Assembly (NCBI GenBank): GCA_019918135.1
Contig: WBZZ01001764.1
Location: 1 to 64,000 of the forward strand
DNA from: Paulinella micropora
Lineage: Eukaryota > Cercozoa > Imbricatea > Euglyphida > Paulinellidae
DNA: 64,000 nt
Direction: 5' to 3'
The first letter of the stretch is position 1, and each line of letters opens with the position of its first letter. Of the stretch, positions 12,997 through 28,313 are shown in pieces. The notes under the pieces are model-generated. The model made no database searches. It saw nothing but the letters and a program-made list of their open reading frames with translations, and was not told the DNA's origin. The translations under genes and the position numbers were made by a program.

Positions 12997-15900
12997 ACAC
13001 ACACACACACACACTTTCTCTCCACCTATCTTTCGATGAGTGCCGCGCTCTTATCCCTCAGTGCCGCGGCACAGTCTCTCCTTTTTATCTATCTATCTGT
13101 CTGTCTGTCTCTCCTTTTCTTTCCTTAGATAGACAGACAGACCGATAGATAGATGGATAGATAGATGGATAGATAGATAGACAGATAGATAGATAGATAG
13201 ATGGATGGATAGATAGATAGATAGATAGATGGATGGATAGATAGATAGACAGATAGATAGATAGATCCCCCTCTCCCTTTGCTTGCTAGGATTGTGGCTA
13301 CGGGTTCGCGGCGACGAACGTTGGGACTCTATGTGGACCTAAACGTAACAGATACATATACATATACATATACAGATGCATATACATATATATATACATA
13401 TTCGCGTCGTCGAACGTCGGGACTCTGTGTGGACCCAAACGTAACAGATACAGATACAGATACATATGCATATACATATACATATACATAATACATATTC
13501 GCGGCGTCGAACGTCGGGATTGTGTGGACCCAAACGTACATATACATATACATGTACAGATACATATACATATACATATTCGCGGCGTCGAACGTTGGGA
13601 CTCTGTGTGGACCCAAACGTAACAGATACAGATACAGATACATATACATATTCGCGGCGTCGAACGTCGGGACTCTGTGTGGATACATATACATATACAT
13701 ATTCGCGGCGTCGAACGTCGGGACTCTGTGTGGACCCAAACGTCTGTACAGATACATATACATATACATATTCGCGGCGACGAACGTCGGGACTCTGTGG
13801 ACCCAAACGTACATATACAGATACAGATACATAAACATATACAGATACAGATACATATACATATACATATTCGCGGCGTCGAACGTCGGCACTCTGTGCG
13901 GACCTAAACGTAACAGATTCATATACATATACATATACATATACATATTCGCGGCGACGAACGTCGGCACTCTGTGTGGACCTAAACGTAACAGATACAT
14001 ATACATGTACATATACATATACGTATACATATACATATTCGCGGCGTCGAACGTCGGGACTCTGTGTGGACCCAAACATATAGATATACAGATACAGATG
14101 CATATACATATACACCGATACAGATACATATACATATACGTATACGTATACATATTCGCGGCGACGAACGTCGGCACTGTGTGGACCCAAACGTAACATA
14201 TACAGATACAGATACATATACATATACATGTACACATACATATACATAATACATATTCGCGGCGTCGAACGTCGGGACTCTGTGTGGACCCAAACGTAAC
14301 AGATACAGATACATATACAGATACACATACATATATATACATATACATATTCGCGGCGTCGAACGTCGGGACTCTGTGTGGACCCAAACGTAACATATAC
14401 AGATACAGATACCTATACCTATACCATATACATGCACAGGTTCAGGGGACCAGACGTCGGAGTTGACATCAGACCAGATTACCTACTACCAACGCAACAA
14501 AGATTGCCAGTTCTTGGAGTGCTGCCGGTATGAGAGAGAGAGACATTTTATTGCCAGTTCTTGGAGTGCTGGCGGTATAAGAGAGAGAGACATTTTTTCG
14601 GAGTTTTCCCGCCATTTTTACTAGTTACCAGGTACATTTTCACATAGACATAAGCATAAGCATTCTCGCATATAATATATCCTTGTATGTATTTCTATGG
14701 ATAACGACTGCGATGGAAGCATATGATATCTTATGTTGGAATTTCAGCGATGTAATCGATGTGTGTGTGTGTGTGTTTTTGTCTTAGTAGTATATCTACC
14801 TATCTATCATCTTTTCTTTCCTTCTTTCCTTCTTTCTATCAATCCATCCATTTTCTTTTCTTTCTTTCTTTCCTCAGCGCCTTGCTCCAAGTGTGTCGAC
14901 GTGGCCTGCAACGCCTTTCTTTCCTTCTTTCTATCAATCGATCCATTTTCTGTTCTTTCTTTCCTCAGCGCCTTGCCCCAAGCCTGCGACGCCAACTCTG
15001 TGTGATCTATCTACCTATCTATATCTTTTCTTTCCTTCTTTCTATCAATCTGTCCATTTTCTTTTCTTTCTTCCTTAGTGCCTTGCCCAAGGGTTTTTTT
15101 CCTTGCTATCAATCTATCTATTTTCTTTCTTTCTTTCTGCCTCAAGTGTGTCGACGTGGCCTGCGACGCCAACTCTTGTGTGATCTATCTGCCTATCTAT
15201 CATCTTTTCTTTCCTTCTTTCTATCAATCCATCCATTTTCTGTTCTTTTTTTTCTTCCTTAGCGCCTTGCCCAAGTGTGTCGACGTAGCCTGCAACGCCT
15301 TTCTTTCCTTCTTTCTATCAATCCATCCATTTCCTGTTCTTTCTTTCTTTCCTTAGCGCCTTGCCCAAGTGTGTCGACGTAGCCTGTGACGCCAACTCCG
15401 TGCGCATCGCACCCTTGGACCATATTTGCTCCGGGGTCGACAAGTGTCTCGACACTGAATGCTGTGCGGTACACCTATATCAGAACTTGTAAATAATTTT
15501 CGCGTTGATTACGGGCGGTACACATATGAGAACTTGTAAATAATTTTCTCCGAAATTTTCGCGCTGATTACGGGCGGTACACATGAGAACTTGTAAAATA
15601 TTTTCTCCGAAATTTTCGCGTTGATTACGGGCGGTCCACATATGAGAACTTGTAAATAATTTTCTCCGAAATTTTCGCGTTGAATACGGGCGGTACACAT
15701 ATGAGAACTTGTAAACAATTTTCTCTGAAATTTTCGCGTTGATTACGGTCAAAATTTCGCGAATTATAAAAAAGATTGGACCATATCTGCTCCGGGGTCG
15801 TCGAAAAGTGCCTCGACCCTGAATAGATAGATAGAGATAGATAGATAAATAGATAGATAGATAGATAGATAGATATGCTGTGCGGTACACCTACATGAGA

Positions 15901-16420
15901 ACTTGGTAGATAATTTTCTCCGAAAATTTTCCCGCTAGTTACGGTCAAATTTTGGCGAAATTTTCCTGCTGATTACGGTCAAAATTTGGCAAAATTTTCC
16001 CGTTGGTTACGGTCAAATTTGGACGAATTATAACAGCTGTAGGTGTGTGGTATTCCATGTGATGTTAAGAGCATATTACCTGCATACTTTGCACCACTGC
16101 CGCGCATAATCTCTACACACATGTGAGTTTTGCACGAGAGTTGGAATGCTGCTGTGTGGTAATATTGCGTGGATTTTGATAACACGGTACATGAAAGTAA
16201 GAGATGCGAATGGAAATTCTGTGTTTGTGTGCGTGTGCCTGCCTCCTGCCTGCCTGCCTGTCTACCTACCTTACCTACCTTACCTACCTACCTATGTGTG
16301 TGTGTGTGTGTGTGTGTGCGTGTGTGTGTCTTGTAGCCCATCCCTGCCTGTACCGGCTCGTCTTGTGGATATGGGTACACACCCATCAACCAGGTCACTC
16401 CTAATGAAAACAGATATGTT

Positions 16421-16457
<37 letters not shown>

Positions 16458-17178
16458 CGCTCGCTCGCTCGCTCTTCCTTTCTTCTTGTCGTATGCATTA
16501 TGTCATGGTATGTTATTTTTATCTTTCCTTACATGCATACATACGTAGGGCAAGCGGTGTGGTGTGTACGGGTCGAATAATCGAGTGTCCACAACTACCA
16601 CTACCACCGGTCGTCGTGTGATGAGCGACATTACACCAAACAACTACAAGCCCCTGCTCAACTACGAAGCCTTTCCCCGCCCGGTCGCGCATATCTCTAT
16701 CCATCAATCTCTCGATCTATATATTCCATTTATCTAATCTGCCGATCCATCTATTCCATTTTATCTAATTTGTCGATCTATCTTATCTTTCTCTTTCGAA
16801 CGAGGCCAATTTTTCCGGAAATTTCGAACATTTGTCTCGCTAAACCTTGCGCGAGCTGTGGATAAATAAATGCACATACGTACAGTCTTTCTGTTCCGTG
16901 TGGACAGACGCCCTGCCAGTTTGAAGAATGCTGTGGCCGTTTGCCTCGGTGTGGAGATCAGTCTTGCGGTATAGACGATATGGCACGGCGTGACATGGCA
17001 TAATATGAGATGGGATGGGATATGAGATATTGAGATATGAGATGATTTATGATTCATGGTTCATGTGTGATGTGATATGTATGTATGTGTGTATATATAT
17101 ATGTTCATCATATCATATGTTCGGATGCCGGGAACTCGTCCAGATTCTACGCCCAAATCTCTCTCCCTCTCTCCCTCC

Positions 17179-17223
<45 letters not shown>

Positions 17224-17320
17224 CTTCTCTTTAATATATATGCGTATATATACCTACGTGTAGGCATGAACTCTTATCGTTCTAAGGCAGAAGACTTCGT
17301 GCTCGAGAACGGTCTCTCTC

Positions 17321-17388
<68 letters not shown>

Positions 17389-19575
17389 GCTCGCTCTTCC
17401 TTTCTTCTTCTTCTTCTTCTTCGTCTTCTTCTCTTCTTGCGTTCGCTCTCTCAGATACGTATGTATACGTATTCTCTACATGAACGTTCACACGTGCTGT
17501 ACGTTTTGTCTTCCATGTGCGATAGGTGTGTGGTCATGGAGCGCATGCTGTGCGGAAGCGCCCAAATGCCCCACCACTGGTCTATAATAATATTTTAAAT
17601 TATAATTTTTATTACTATTATTATTATTATTATTATTGTTATTATTATTATTATTATTATTATAAAAATAATAATAATAATAATAGTAACAATTTTATGT
17701 TTTTTCTTGTGTCTTCTCTTTATGCTGCTGCTGCTACTACTTCTGCCACCAGCACCTGCAGCAGCTCACCACTGTTATCTCGTTTTGCAGGGGATACGTG
17801 CGGCACAGGCTTCCGTCTCAAGAACCAGGGAAAATACTGCGCAACTTTGGTCAGTTCTTAGATACATATACAAATATAAATACATGACAGTTGGTCAGTT
17901 CTTAGATACATGTAAAAATATAAAGACGTGACAGACATGACATATTCTGCTTAAGTACTATGAACCATCAAATTAAGCGCTTCATTTTCAGCCTACTCTC
18001 GTCCCATGCAACATGACTTATTAGAAAGGACTTGAATACTTGCAAAGGAGCCACTTTGACCTGGCCCAAAACAGCCGCAAGTGAATTGCTTTAATGCTAC
18101 TTCAGTACTAGACGCTATCACGTCAAGTCTCAGCCTTGTGGCATGACTCCTTAGAGAGAGAAAGTTTTTTGTGTGTGTGTGAGAAAGAGAGAGAGAGCGC
18201 GCACTTGAATGCTTGCACAGCAGCCGAGTTTACCGGGGCGCAAAAACAACCAGCAATCAATTCGGAGAACAAAAAGATAACCAACAATGGCTGAGAAAAA
18301 AGAAAACAAGCAGAAATGGCTGAGAAGGAAGTGCGTATTATTATTATTATTATTATTATTTTGGAGTGTTGACTGTGACATATTTGAGGGAAATCCCGAT
18401 GAAAAAACCTAGTCACACTTGGTAAACAGAGTTCCAGCCCAATGGCCTCAAGGCGTTAAACTGTGACGCCAACTCATAACCCTTTGGTGGTAGATGCTGG
18501 GGAGGAGGGTCGTTGCGCGCGTAAAAGATCTTAAACTCCGCATATGCTGGTTGATAGCCCAGGACCCAGCAGACACCAGATTGTTATGGGTGGGGTTTCG
18601 AGGCAGCTCTAGCAACCGCGCTTGGTGTATGCACTTGCACATTCGGTGACGTCTTGCAAGAGGTTGCTGGGACTGCGGAATAACCTCGGCTTAGTGCAGT
18701 CTTGCCCTCAGGAGCTCCATCGGTGGCCCCGATCATCAGGCGAGAGACTGACACGGGGGGGTGGAGGACCTCGAACAAGGGTATTGGAGGCTTATGTCCT
18801 TTGAGGATATGCCATTAGCTGCATCAGTACGCCTCAGATATAGTATTATTGTTATTATTATTATTATTATTATTATAACTTCTCCTTGATTGTCATCAAA
18901 TAGGGAGTTCTCATGCATGCATATCATGTACAGTTTGCACTTGTGCATTTATCTATCCATCCATCCATCTATCTGTATTATCTATCTTAGCAAAAGCAAA
19001 CCGGAGCAAATTCCAAAAACAACGTGGTGGATGACTCATCAGGGATTTTCCTAGGCACTGGGCGACGCAGGTATGCATTCTTGTGTGTGAGAGAGAGATG
19101 GGGGGGGGGGGGGGGGTTGGCAGTGAACGTTGCCTCAAGCATTATCAATTGGCTGTAATACTGACAAAGACACTCAATGACAATGACGACAGCAAAATAG
19201 CGATAACAAAAACAAAACAAGAACAAAAGAGAGAGAGAGAGAGAGACCAGCAACATCAGAAACACCAGCAATAAAATGTGTTTGTGTTTGCGTGTGTGTG
19301 TGCTGTGAGTAGGATGGCCATGGATGATAGCAGCTTTGAGATCATCATCCCGCCCGTTTCTGTTACCACCACCACCACTAGACCCTCTACCGGAACCACC
19401 ACAACGACCAGGCCACTGTCAACCGCTACAGCAACTACAACGACAACTACCAGGCCAGCGTCTACAACTACAACGACGACAACTACCAGGCCAGCGTCTA
19501 CAACTACAACGACGACAACTACCAGGCCCGCATCTACAACTACAACGACAACTACTACCAAGCCAGCATCTACAG

Positions 19576-19624
<49 letters not shown>

Positions 19625-20560
19625 TAATTATTATTATTATTACACTCACTGCAAATCACGAGTCCACACCACGTGTTGTCGTCGCCGTTCCTGCTATTTT
19701 TTTCTCTTTTCTCCTGGACACACAGGGTGCTGCCACCACCACCGCCAAGGCGAAGGAAAGCGCAACCAGCACGCTGCCGGCGCCCGCCCCGTGTGCCTTC
19801 GCCGATTGCTGCGAACGGTCAGAAAGATAATCTAATCATGTATTTGATACATTACGTGTGTTTACCATGTGGTCATCGTATGTAGTATGTATTTATGTAG
19901 GCATGATTGTACAAGTATATACATGTAATGTATGTATGTATGAATGTACGCACTTATGTACGTAATATGTATATATATATGACTATCTAGGATCCCCACG
20001 TGCGCAGATCTGGACTGCGGGCGTGAGGCTGTTCGGGTTAAGCCCTTGTCCTTTGCGTGTGAGGGGACAAGCTGCGGAAGCGACCAATGCTGTATGGCCC
20101 GACCTCGGTAAAATGCGTGGTTTGATTGTTGTGTTATTATTATTATTGTTGTTGTTGTTGTTGTTACTACTATCCTACGCGCATTACTGTTTGTGTCTTC
20201 TGCAGGTGCAGCCCAAATATGTGCAGTTCCGCTTTCGTGCCCATCAAAGTGGTAAAGTGTTGATGATAATGATAATAATAATAATAATAATAATAATTAT
20301 AGCAGTAGTAGTAATAATCATAATAAATAATAAATAATAATAGAAACATGTGCGGCTCCTCTTTTGTGCCCAACGTGGTAAGATAATAACAATAATAATA
20401 ATAACAATATGTGCACCTCCTCTTTTGTGCCCATCAACGTTGTATGTTATATTTCATTCCTTCATTCATTCATTTATTATTATTGTTATTATTATTTTAA
20501 TTATTATTGTTATTATTATTATTTGGGGGGGGGGGCAGAGAAACTCTTACGCTTGCATCA

Positions 20561-20597
<37 letters not shown>

Positions 20598-20851
20598 TCT
20601 CTCTCTTTCTTTCTATGATGTGCTGGCATGCGTCTTTGTGTTTGTGTGTTGTTGAAAAAATGATCATAAGATTTCGCCCGTAGTTTCCGTGCAAATCTGG
20701 CGCAAAATAAATCATGATTCTCAGCCTTGTCCTGTTGTCCTCATGTGTTTCTTCACAGGGCAATGTGTGCGGGGGGACGCTCGATCCTAACTTCGTGGTC
20801 ACCTCCGCCGCCGTGATCGCCTGCCAACTGACCGAATGCTGCCAGCGCAAG

Positions 20852-20887
<36 letters not shown>

Positions 20888-21961
20888 GTCTAACGCACGT
20901 GACTGCTATTTATTCTATTTTATTGCTATTATTTTTTACTCTGCAGGTGTCTGTAAGGATGTCACCTGCCCCGCGGGCACTTACCGCTCAGCTCCTCTCA
21001 CCCAAATCTGCACGGTAGCATGTTATATGTTGCATCGTAATTTTCAGATGTTTTGTACATGCCCCCCCCCCCCCCCCCCCCCCCCCCCGGGAGTGGCATT
21101 TAAGGTTCGTGCTGTGAATGGACGTACATGCATGTGTTTGCTTGCAGGGCACGGCATGTACCACTTCCGAGTGCTGCGCAGCGCTTCCCAGGTAGCTGCC
21201 TTTCCTGTGCAACGTTGAGGGGCATAGGCAAATCACATGGCTTTCCTTGTGGCTTGGATGACCTTGCCGCTTCTCCAGTGTGGCTTTCATCTCCCTTTCT
21301 CTTTCTCTGCCTATCTATCTATCTACGTATCTACCTATCTATCTATCTTGACCACACGCGCACACAATCATGGCTTCTCTTTCCATCTCTACCAGATCCC
21401 CCTAGCCATGCAATGTCGCAGCTTCTCTCACTTTGCGATGACAGCATACAACATACACAATAAACCAAGGCTTACTTTTATTGGTCACCTCCACAAAATG
21501 TGGTCAGGTTACCGATAAAACTACATATGCGGCGCGCCGAATTTGACGTGTTTTGCGGCAGGCTCGCCGGCCCGGCTCGCCCGCAAAACACGTCAAATTT
21601 GTGGCTAGCCGCATAATATACTATTGTCTCACGGCTTCTCGTTTCGCACGGTGGAAATACAATACAATACAATATAAGACAACGAAGTACACACAAATAC
21701 TTGCAATCCTAAACAATAAAACACAAGTGTACAGCACCCAAGTGTGTCGTGCATGCAAGTCAGGCAAAAGTGATATAGAGGAAGCAGGCAGTATACCACA
21801 CATGTTTCAGAAAACAAGCACTCCTATGTGAATAGTGTGCCACATATATACATACATACATACAGATGTGGCACAAACACTACGAAGTGTGAGTTCGGCT
21901 TCAAGGATATCAACGTGGGAGCATTCTGTCCCCAGTCCTCAGCCTTCAACTCCGGGGTCTC

Positions 21962-22008
<47 letters not shown>

Positions 22009-24424
22009 TTTTGCGGTTCAAACTCCCTTTGGGGGACGGGATTTGAAACCCATCTAAATCTACGCATGGATGTCTTTGCTCTGCGAATAGGTCTGCGAGC
22101 TAAATCTATGCATGCATTCTTTTGTTCTGCGACAGGTCTACGAGCCCGGCGTCTGGAAGCCTGAACCCTGCGCCTACCTGCAGGTGTGAGAGGACCAACC
22201 AAAACTTAATACTACGCGAGGGTGTTGTTGACAAATACCACCAAAACTTAATCCTTACGCGAAAAGTACAATTAACCGAGGGTTTTGTTGACAATAACGC
22301 GTTAGAATTGTTCCCTATTGTTGGTGCTTGTGCTGTTCTATGCATCTATGTAGTGTAATTGTGCATGTATAGGTAGGTAATGTAATGTAATGCATGTGGC
22401 ATCCATGTCTGTCTGTATGTATGTATGTCTGTATTATATGTGTAGTGTTGCGAGCGCGTCGCCTTGTGTGGGGACCTGGATTGCGGCTTTGAGTCCGTGC
22501 GTGTCGCTGCTCCTACCACTGTGTGCGCGGTATGTTTCTATCTATCTATCTACCTGCCTACCTACCTATCTATTTATCTATCTACCTACCTATCTATATA
22601 TCTATCGGTGCGTAGTGAGCACATAGTGAACGACTTCACCTCTCTCTCCTTTTTTTTGGGGGGGGGGTGGGGTGGGTGTTCGGTTCTCGCTTAGTCTGTA
22701 ATACCTATCCATCTGCCTTTCCCTACAGGGTGCGACGAACTGCCCGTACGACACGTGCTGTGCGCGATTGCCTAAGTGTCTGGGCGCGCCCTGCGTCAGT
22801 GGCTACACTCCGAGCAATATTGGCCGCGTTTGCAACGGTGTCCAGCAGTAGTGGGGGGGGGCGGGGGAGTAGGCAGTAAGCGGTTGAGGTAGGAAGTAGT
22901 AGTAGTAGTCATTTTATTTCAATATCATGTATCTTCCAGGCCTGGTTAGTAGCAGTAGTAGTAGTCATAATATGGATGGATGGCTGACTGGATGGGTGGG
23001 TAGATAGATAGATAGATAGATTCACTATCTATCTATTTGTGTCTGTACAGGCCTGGCTGGCTTCGTGGACCCTGAGGCTGCCTACAAAAGGAGTACAACG
23101 GGTAGCTAAACATATTTGTGTGTACGTATGTCTGTCTGTCTGTCTGTCTCTGGAGACCATGTGTTCCGCATGTTTTGTATCTTGTTCGTAATTGTACACA
23201 AAAATACATACATATATACAGGACGTGTGCTCCAGGTTTTATATCTTATTCTTGATTGTCTCGGGTACATAAAAACATACATACGTATGTATGAACGTGA
23301 AAAATTGTTACATACGCAAGGACACCGCGTGTTGGCGGTGACAAGCAGCATACATTACATGCAAACATTACATACATACACATATACACACATTACGTGC
23401 ATACATTACATAGGACGACGGCCACATCTGAGATATTACATAATAGTATATTATGCGACGAGCCGATAAAGCGGGATTTATGGGTTCGAGCCAGCCCGGA
23501 GAGACCCCATAAATTAGCCGGTTTTATCGGCGAGTCGCATATGTACTTTTATGGGTCAGCTCTATCGAATTTATTTTACCCGCAAAAGTTGTGCCACAAA
23601 TATTCCGTGTCTGCGTTATTTTTGTTCACTAAGAATTTTCACTGTATGCATCCGTTTTCAACACCAGAATTTTCCCTTTATGAGGTTGCTGACCTATAAA
23701 ATAAAATCATGACATACATTAGGGCTTTGTCGGGTGTTACATAGATGCAATGATTGACGTGTATTAGGACGCCGTGTGCTGGCACAGAGCAGCAGCAGCA
23801 GCACGGTCGCGCCTGAAGTCAGGGGCACAGTCCGTGGTCTACATACATACATATACATACAGCGTCACCCGAAGTGAGGGGCACAGTGCGCGGTCTACGT
23901 ACTAACAGACGTACATATTATACATACATACATACATATACATACATACACACATATACATACAGCGTCACCCGAAGTGAGGGGCACAGTGCGCGGTCGA
24001 CATACTAACAGACGTACATATTATACATACACACACACATACATACATACATGCATATACATACAGCGTCACCCGAAGTGAGGGGCACAGTGCGCGGTCG
24101 ACATACTAACAGACGTACATATTCACATGAATGTACGTACATCACGAATTCATAGGCCCTGGTATGTATTTTATGTGTGTGTGTATATATGTGTATAGGT
24201 CCGAAAAGTCGTATTTGGCTTGAGCGGGCATTTGATTGTGTATATATGTGGGGGGGGGTGGTACGTGCATATACCCGATAATAATAATAATAATAATAAT
24301 AATAATCCCTTGCTGTAGGACTGCTGGTCAAGGTTGGTGCAGGTGACAAGGACTGGGTCGAAGGTAACCACCTTTTCTTTTCTGTTTGGTCTTTTCAATT
24401 AGAGTCCTCTTTTTTTTTTTTTCT

Positions 24425-24466
<42 letters not shown>

Positions 24467-24766
24467 CCCCCCCCCCCCTTTTTTTTGTGGTGGTGTGTGT
24501 GTGTGGGGGGGGGGGGTTATTATGATAAGTAGTTACATATTGACTGCTGCTGTGCTTATGATTAAGAGTTTATCCTTGTACCTGTTTAGGCGAGCGAATT
24601 TACTCCGCCCCATCCGCCTGCAGCTTCGAGGTATGTGTAACTATAAATACAAAGAGATATAAATGTAAATATATTTATGTCACATGACTGTTTCCTTATT
24701 TGCGCGGACTTTGGCTGCAAATTTATGCGTGTCTTTTTCACACGCCGATATATATATATACACACA

Positions 24767-24807
<41 letters not shown>

Positions 24808-26626
24808 ATAGGAATGTTGCGAACGTATCGCTCAGTGTGGTGACCAGGCCTGTCCCGCAACCCACTATGCCAGGTAGGCCTTGTTTGATTGTGTGTTTTT
24901 CTTATTTTATGTAGTAGTAGTAGTAGTATTTTATAATTATTATTATTATTACTACTATTATTGTTATTACTATTGGGGGGGGGGGGTTGATTTCGTTGTG
25001 ATATGTATATAGTGATGTTGTAGTCACTGTGTTATTGTAAGCGCCGTCTGAAGATTCATGGCTCCAAATAATTATGCCTGCTATGTGTTTGAAGTGTTTG
25101 GCATGCAAAACTATTCATTTTGCATGGATGTTTTGCACACAAAGGTGTATATTTATCTTTATCTTTATTTATATATATATATATCTGTGTGTGTGTGTTA
25201 GTGTACCCAAGTCTACGCAGTGTATCGGGGGTTGGTCACAGGCCACGTGCTGCGCGCCTCTGCCAACCTGCACCGGAAAGTCTTGCGGATATGGATGGTA
25301 ATTTATTTATCTATCTGTCTATCTACGAGTCTCGTTCACACATACAAATACACATACATGTCGCGCCTCTGCCAACCTGTACCGGAAAGTCTTGCGGATA
25401 TGGATGCTAATCTATCTATCTGTCTATCTATCTACGCGCCTCTGCCAACCTGTACCGGAAAGTCTTGCGGATATGGATTGTAATTTTATCTATCTATCTA
25501 TCTACGAGTCTCGTTCACACATACAAATACACATACATGTGCACATACAGAAACATACACGTATACATTTGTGAAGGACGCCTATTAACCAAGGCATGAT
25601 TAGCTACCAGAAGGACCTGGGCCGCAGACTATCTATATATCTATTCTATCTACTAGTCTCCTTTACATATACAGAAACATGCACATATACTTTTGTCCTC
25701 TTGTTCTTTTTCTTTTTCTTCCTCTTCTTTTGTCCTCTTCTTCTTCTCCTTCTTCTTCTAGGACGCCTATTAACCAAGGCATGATTTGCTACCAGAAGGA
25801 CCTGGGCCGCAGACTCATGCAGGGGGACACGCAGTACACTTTCCTCGGGTATTATTATTATTATTATACGCAACAAGTCTTTTGCCACGAACGAAATAAA
25901 AACAAGACACTAGATAGGTATGTAGGTAGATAGATAGATAGACTCATGCAGGGGGGCTCACAGTACACTTTCCTCGGGTCACTATCTATCTTTCTATCTA
26001 CCTAACCTACCTACCTACCTATCTAGTGTCTTGTTTTTATTTCGTTCGTGGCACAAGATTTGTTGCGTATATTTCCTTCGTGACAAAAGATGTATGGCGT
26101 AAATATGTTTGTTTGTTTGTTTGCCCCCCTGAAAACTCAAGGCAAGCATGAGGAGTTCCTAGTTATTGAGTATACTTGACAAGTAAATCCGGTGCTCCAT
26201 TCTCATTCAAGCTTGTTGGCGCCTTGTGTCGTGCAATTTTTCAGCTGTCGTTCAGAGCTTTTTTTGTATTGTAGTGTATTGTATCATATTATATTGTATT
26301 GCATTACTATTACTACTACTATTGCTATTACTATTATTATTATTATTATTATGTTGTTGTAGGAACACGTTGTGGACCCCTAACCCTTGCACTTGGAACG
26401 AGTGCTGCAAAAAGCAACCCATGTGCAGGTAAACAACTTCCAAGCACTTTTATAGATGTTCTAAAAACAACCCATGTGCAGGTAAACAACTTCCACCAAA
26501 AGCACTTTTAGAGCTGTTCTAGTTCTGCCGTAGTAGAGAGTTCGGTTACCAACTTCGTGTTGACTTCTCGCTTGTATCAGAGATGCTTGCGAAAGCAACG
26601 ATCTTGGATAGCTGCATCATTCTCGC

Positions 26627-26679
<53 letters not shown>

Positions 26680-27074
26680 TCCTCTCTCTCTCTCTCTCTA
26701 GCGACATGGACTGTGCAAAGAGTGACGCGGCCCGCATCAAGTTTCCCTATGCGGTCTGTACCGGGGAGCGCTGTACCTTCAACGAATGCTGCGCTCTGAT
26801 TCCCAAGGCAACTCCTTTATTCTTACTATTAAGATCATTGCACTGAAAAGAATCTCTCTCTCTCTCTCACACACACACATACACGCAACAAGAAAGCAAC
26901 AGGGATCGCTATTATTATTATTATTATTATTGTTGTTGAATTCGCGGATAATTCTGCGCTCATCCTGTTATTATTATTGTTGTTGCTGTTATTATTATTA
27001 CTATTATTATTATTATTACCATTACCCGCAATCAACGTCAGAATTTTGTGCAAAAAAATCGCATCCCTGTCTTT

Positions 27075-27112
<38 letters not shown>

Positions 27113-27394
27113 CGCTCTCCAGTGTAACGGCAGCACCACGTTCTGCGGTACGGGAGCTAAGCCTGTCAATCAGGTATTCGTCCCTCTCTCTCTCTCTCCT
27201 TTGCTTAGTACATATAGTCTTTCTTTCGCACGCTCGCTAGACAGCAAAGCTTCCGGCCCGGATCTGGGCATATGCATATACACACGGCATATGTGTGTGT
27301 ATATCCGTACATACATGTAATACACATCTCAACATGTTCAGGGATTGAAGTGCGGTGTTTATCGAAACGGTGGAACCGTTGATGAGGGTAAATT

Positions 27395-27444
<50 letters not shown>

Positions 27445-28232
27445 CGAGACTCACCTACACACACAATCATGCTCTTGTGCATGTATATACTAAACATGCA
27501 TGATAATATCATCACCATCAGTAGTATCATTAGTATTAGTGTATTAGTATTAGTATCAGTATTAGTATTGGTATTGGTATTGGTATTGTCTTTGTGCTTA
27601 GGCGACTGGGACGGTGACAGGCTTTGTATGTATATATACTAAACATGCATGATAATATCATCATCATTACTATCATTAGTATAAGTATTAGTATTAATAT
27701 TAGTATTAGTGTTATTATTGTCTTTGTGCTAGGCGACTGGGACGGTAGTGGCAGGCTTTGTATGAATATATACTAAACATGCATGATAATATCATCATCA
27801 TTACTATCATTAGTATTAGCGTTAGCGTTAGTGTTAGCGTTAGTGTTAGTATTAGTATTATTGTCTTTGTTCTAGGCGACTGGGTTATGGCAGGCTTTGT
27901 ATGTATATATACTAAGCATGCATGATAATATTATCATCATCATCATTACTATCATGATCATTAGTATTAGTATTAGTATTAGTTGTCTTTGTGCTAGGCG
28001 ACTGGGATGGGAGTGGCAGCGTGTTCGACATTCGTCGCCGCAATATGCAAGCCTCGGAGCAGAACCTGTAAGCATGTTGTCATTATTATTATCAGTATTG
28101 TTATTATTATTATTATTATTATTACTGTTATTATGATTATTATTATTAGTAGTAGCAGTAGTAGTAGTATCATGTTTGTGATTGGATTTTGACCTTCGCC
28201 GCCGCACGATTCAACAGCAATCTCTGTAAGCC

Positions 28233-28313
<81 letters not shown>

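Noticed and set aside
13329..14437. Minus-strand frames of about 150-355 codons with Tyr/Met/Val repeats
   Set aside because: Antisense of the exon 12 array and (TACATA)n spacer; regular repeats keep the frame open by period, not by selection.
28185..28220. Additional exon resembling exon 43 ([13 protein letters not shown])
   Set aside because: No acceptor in phase; exon 43 joins directly to exon 44, so this is another boundary copy.
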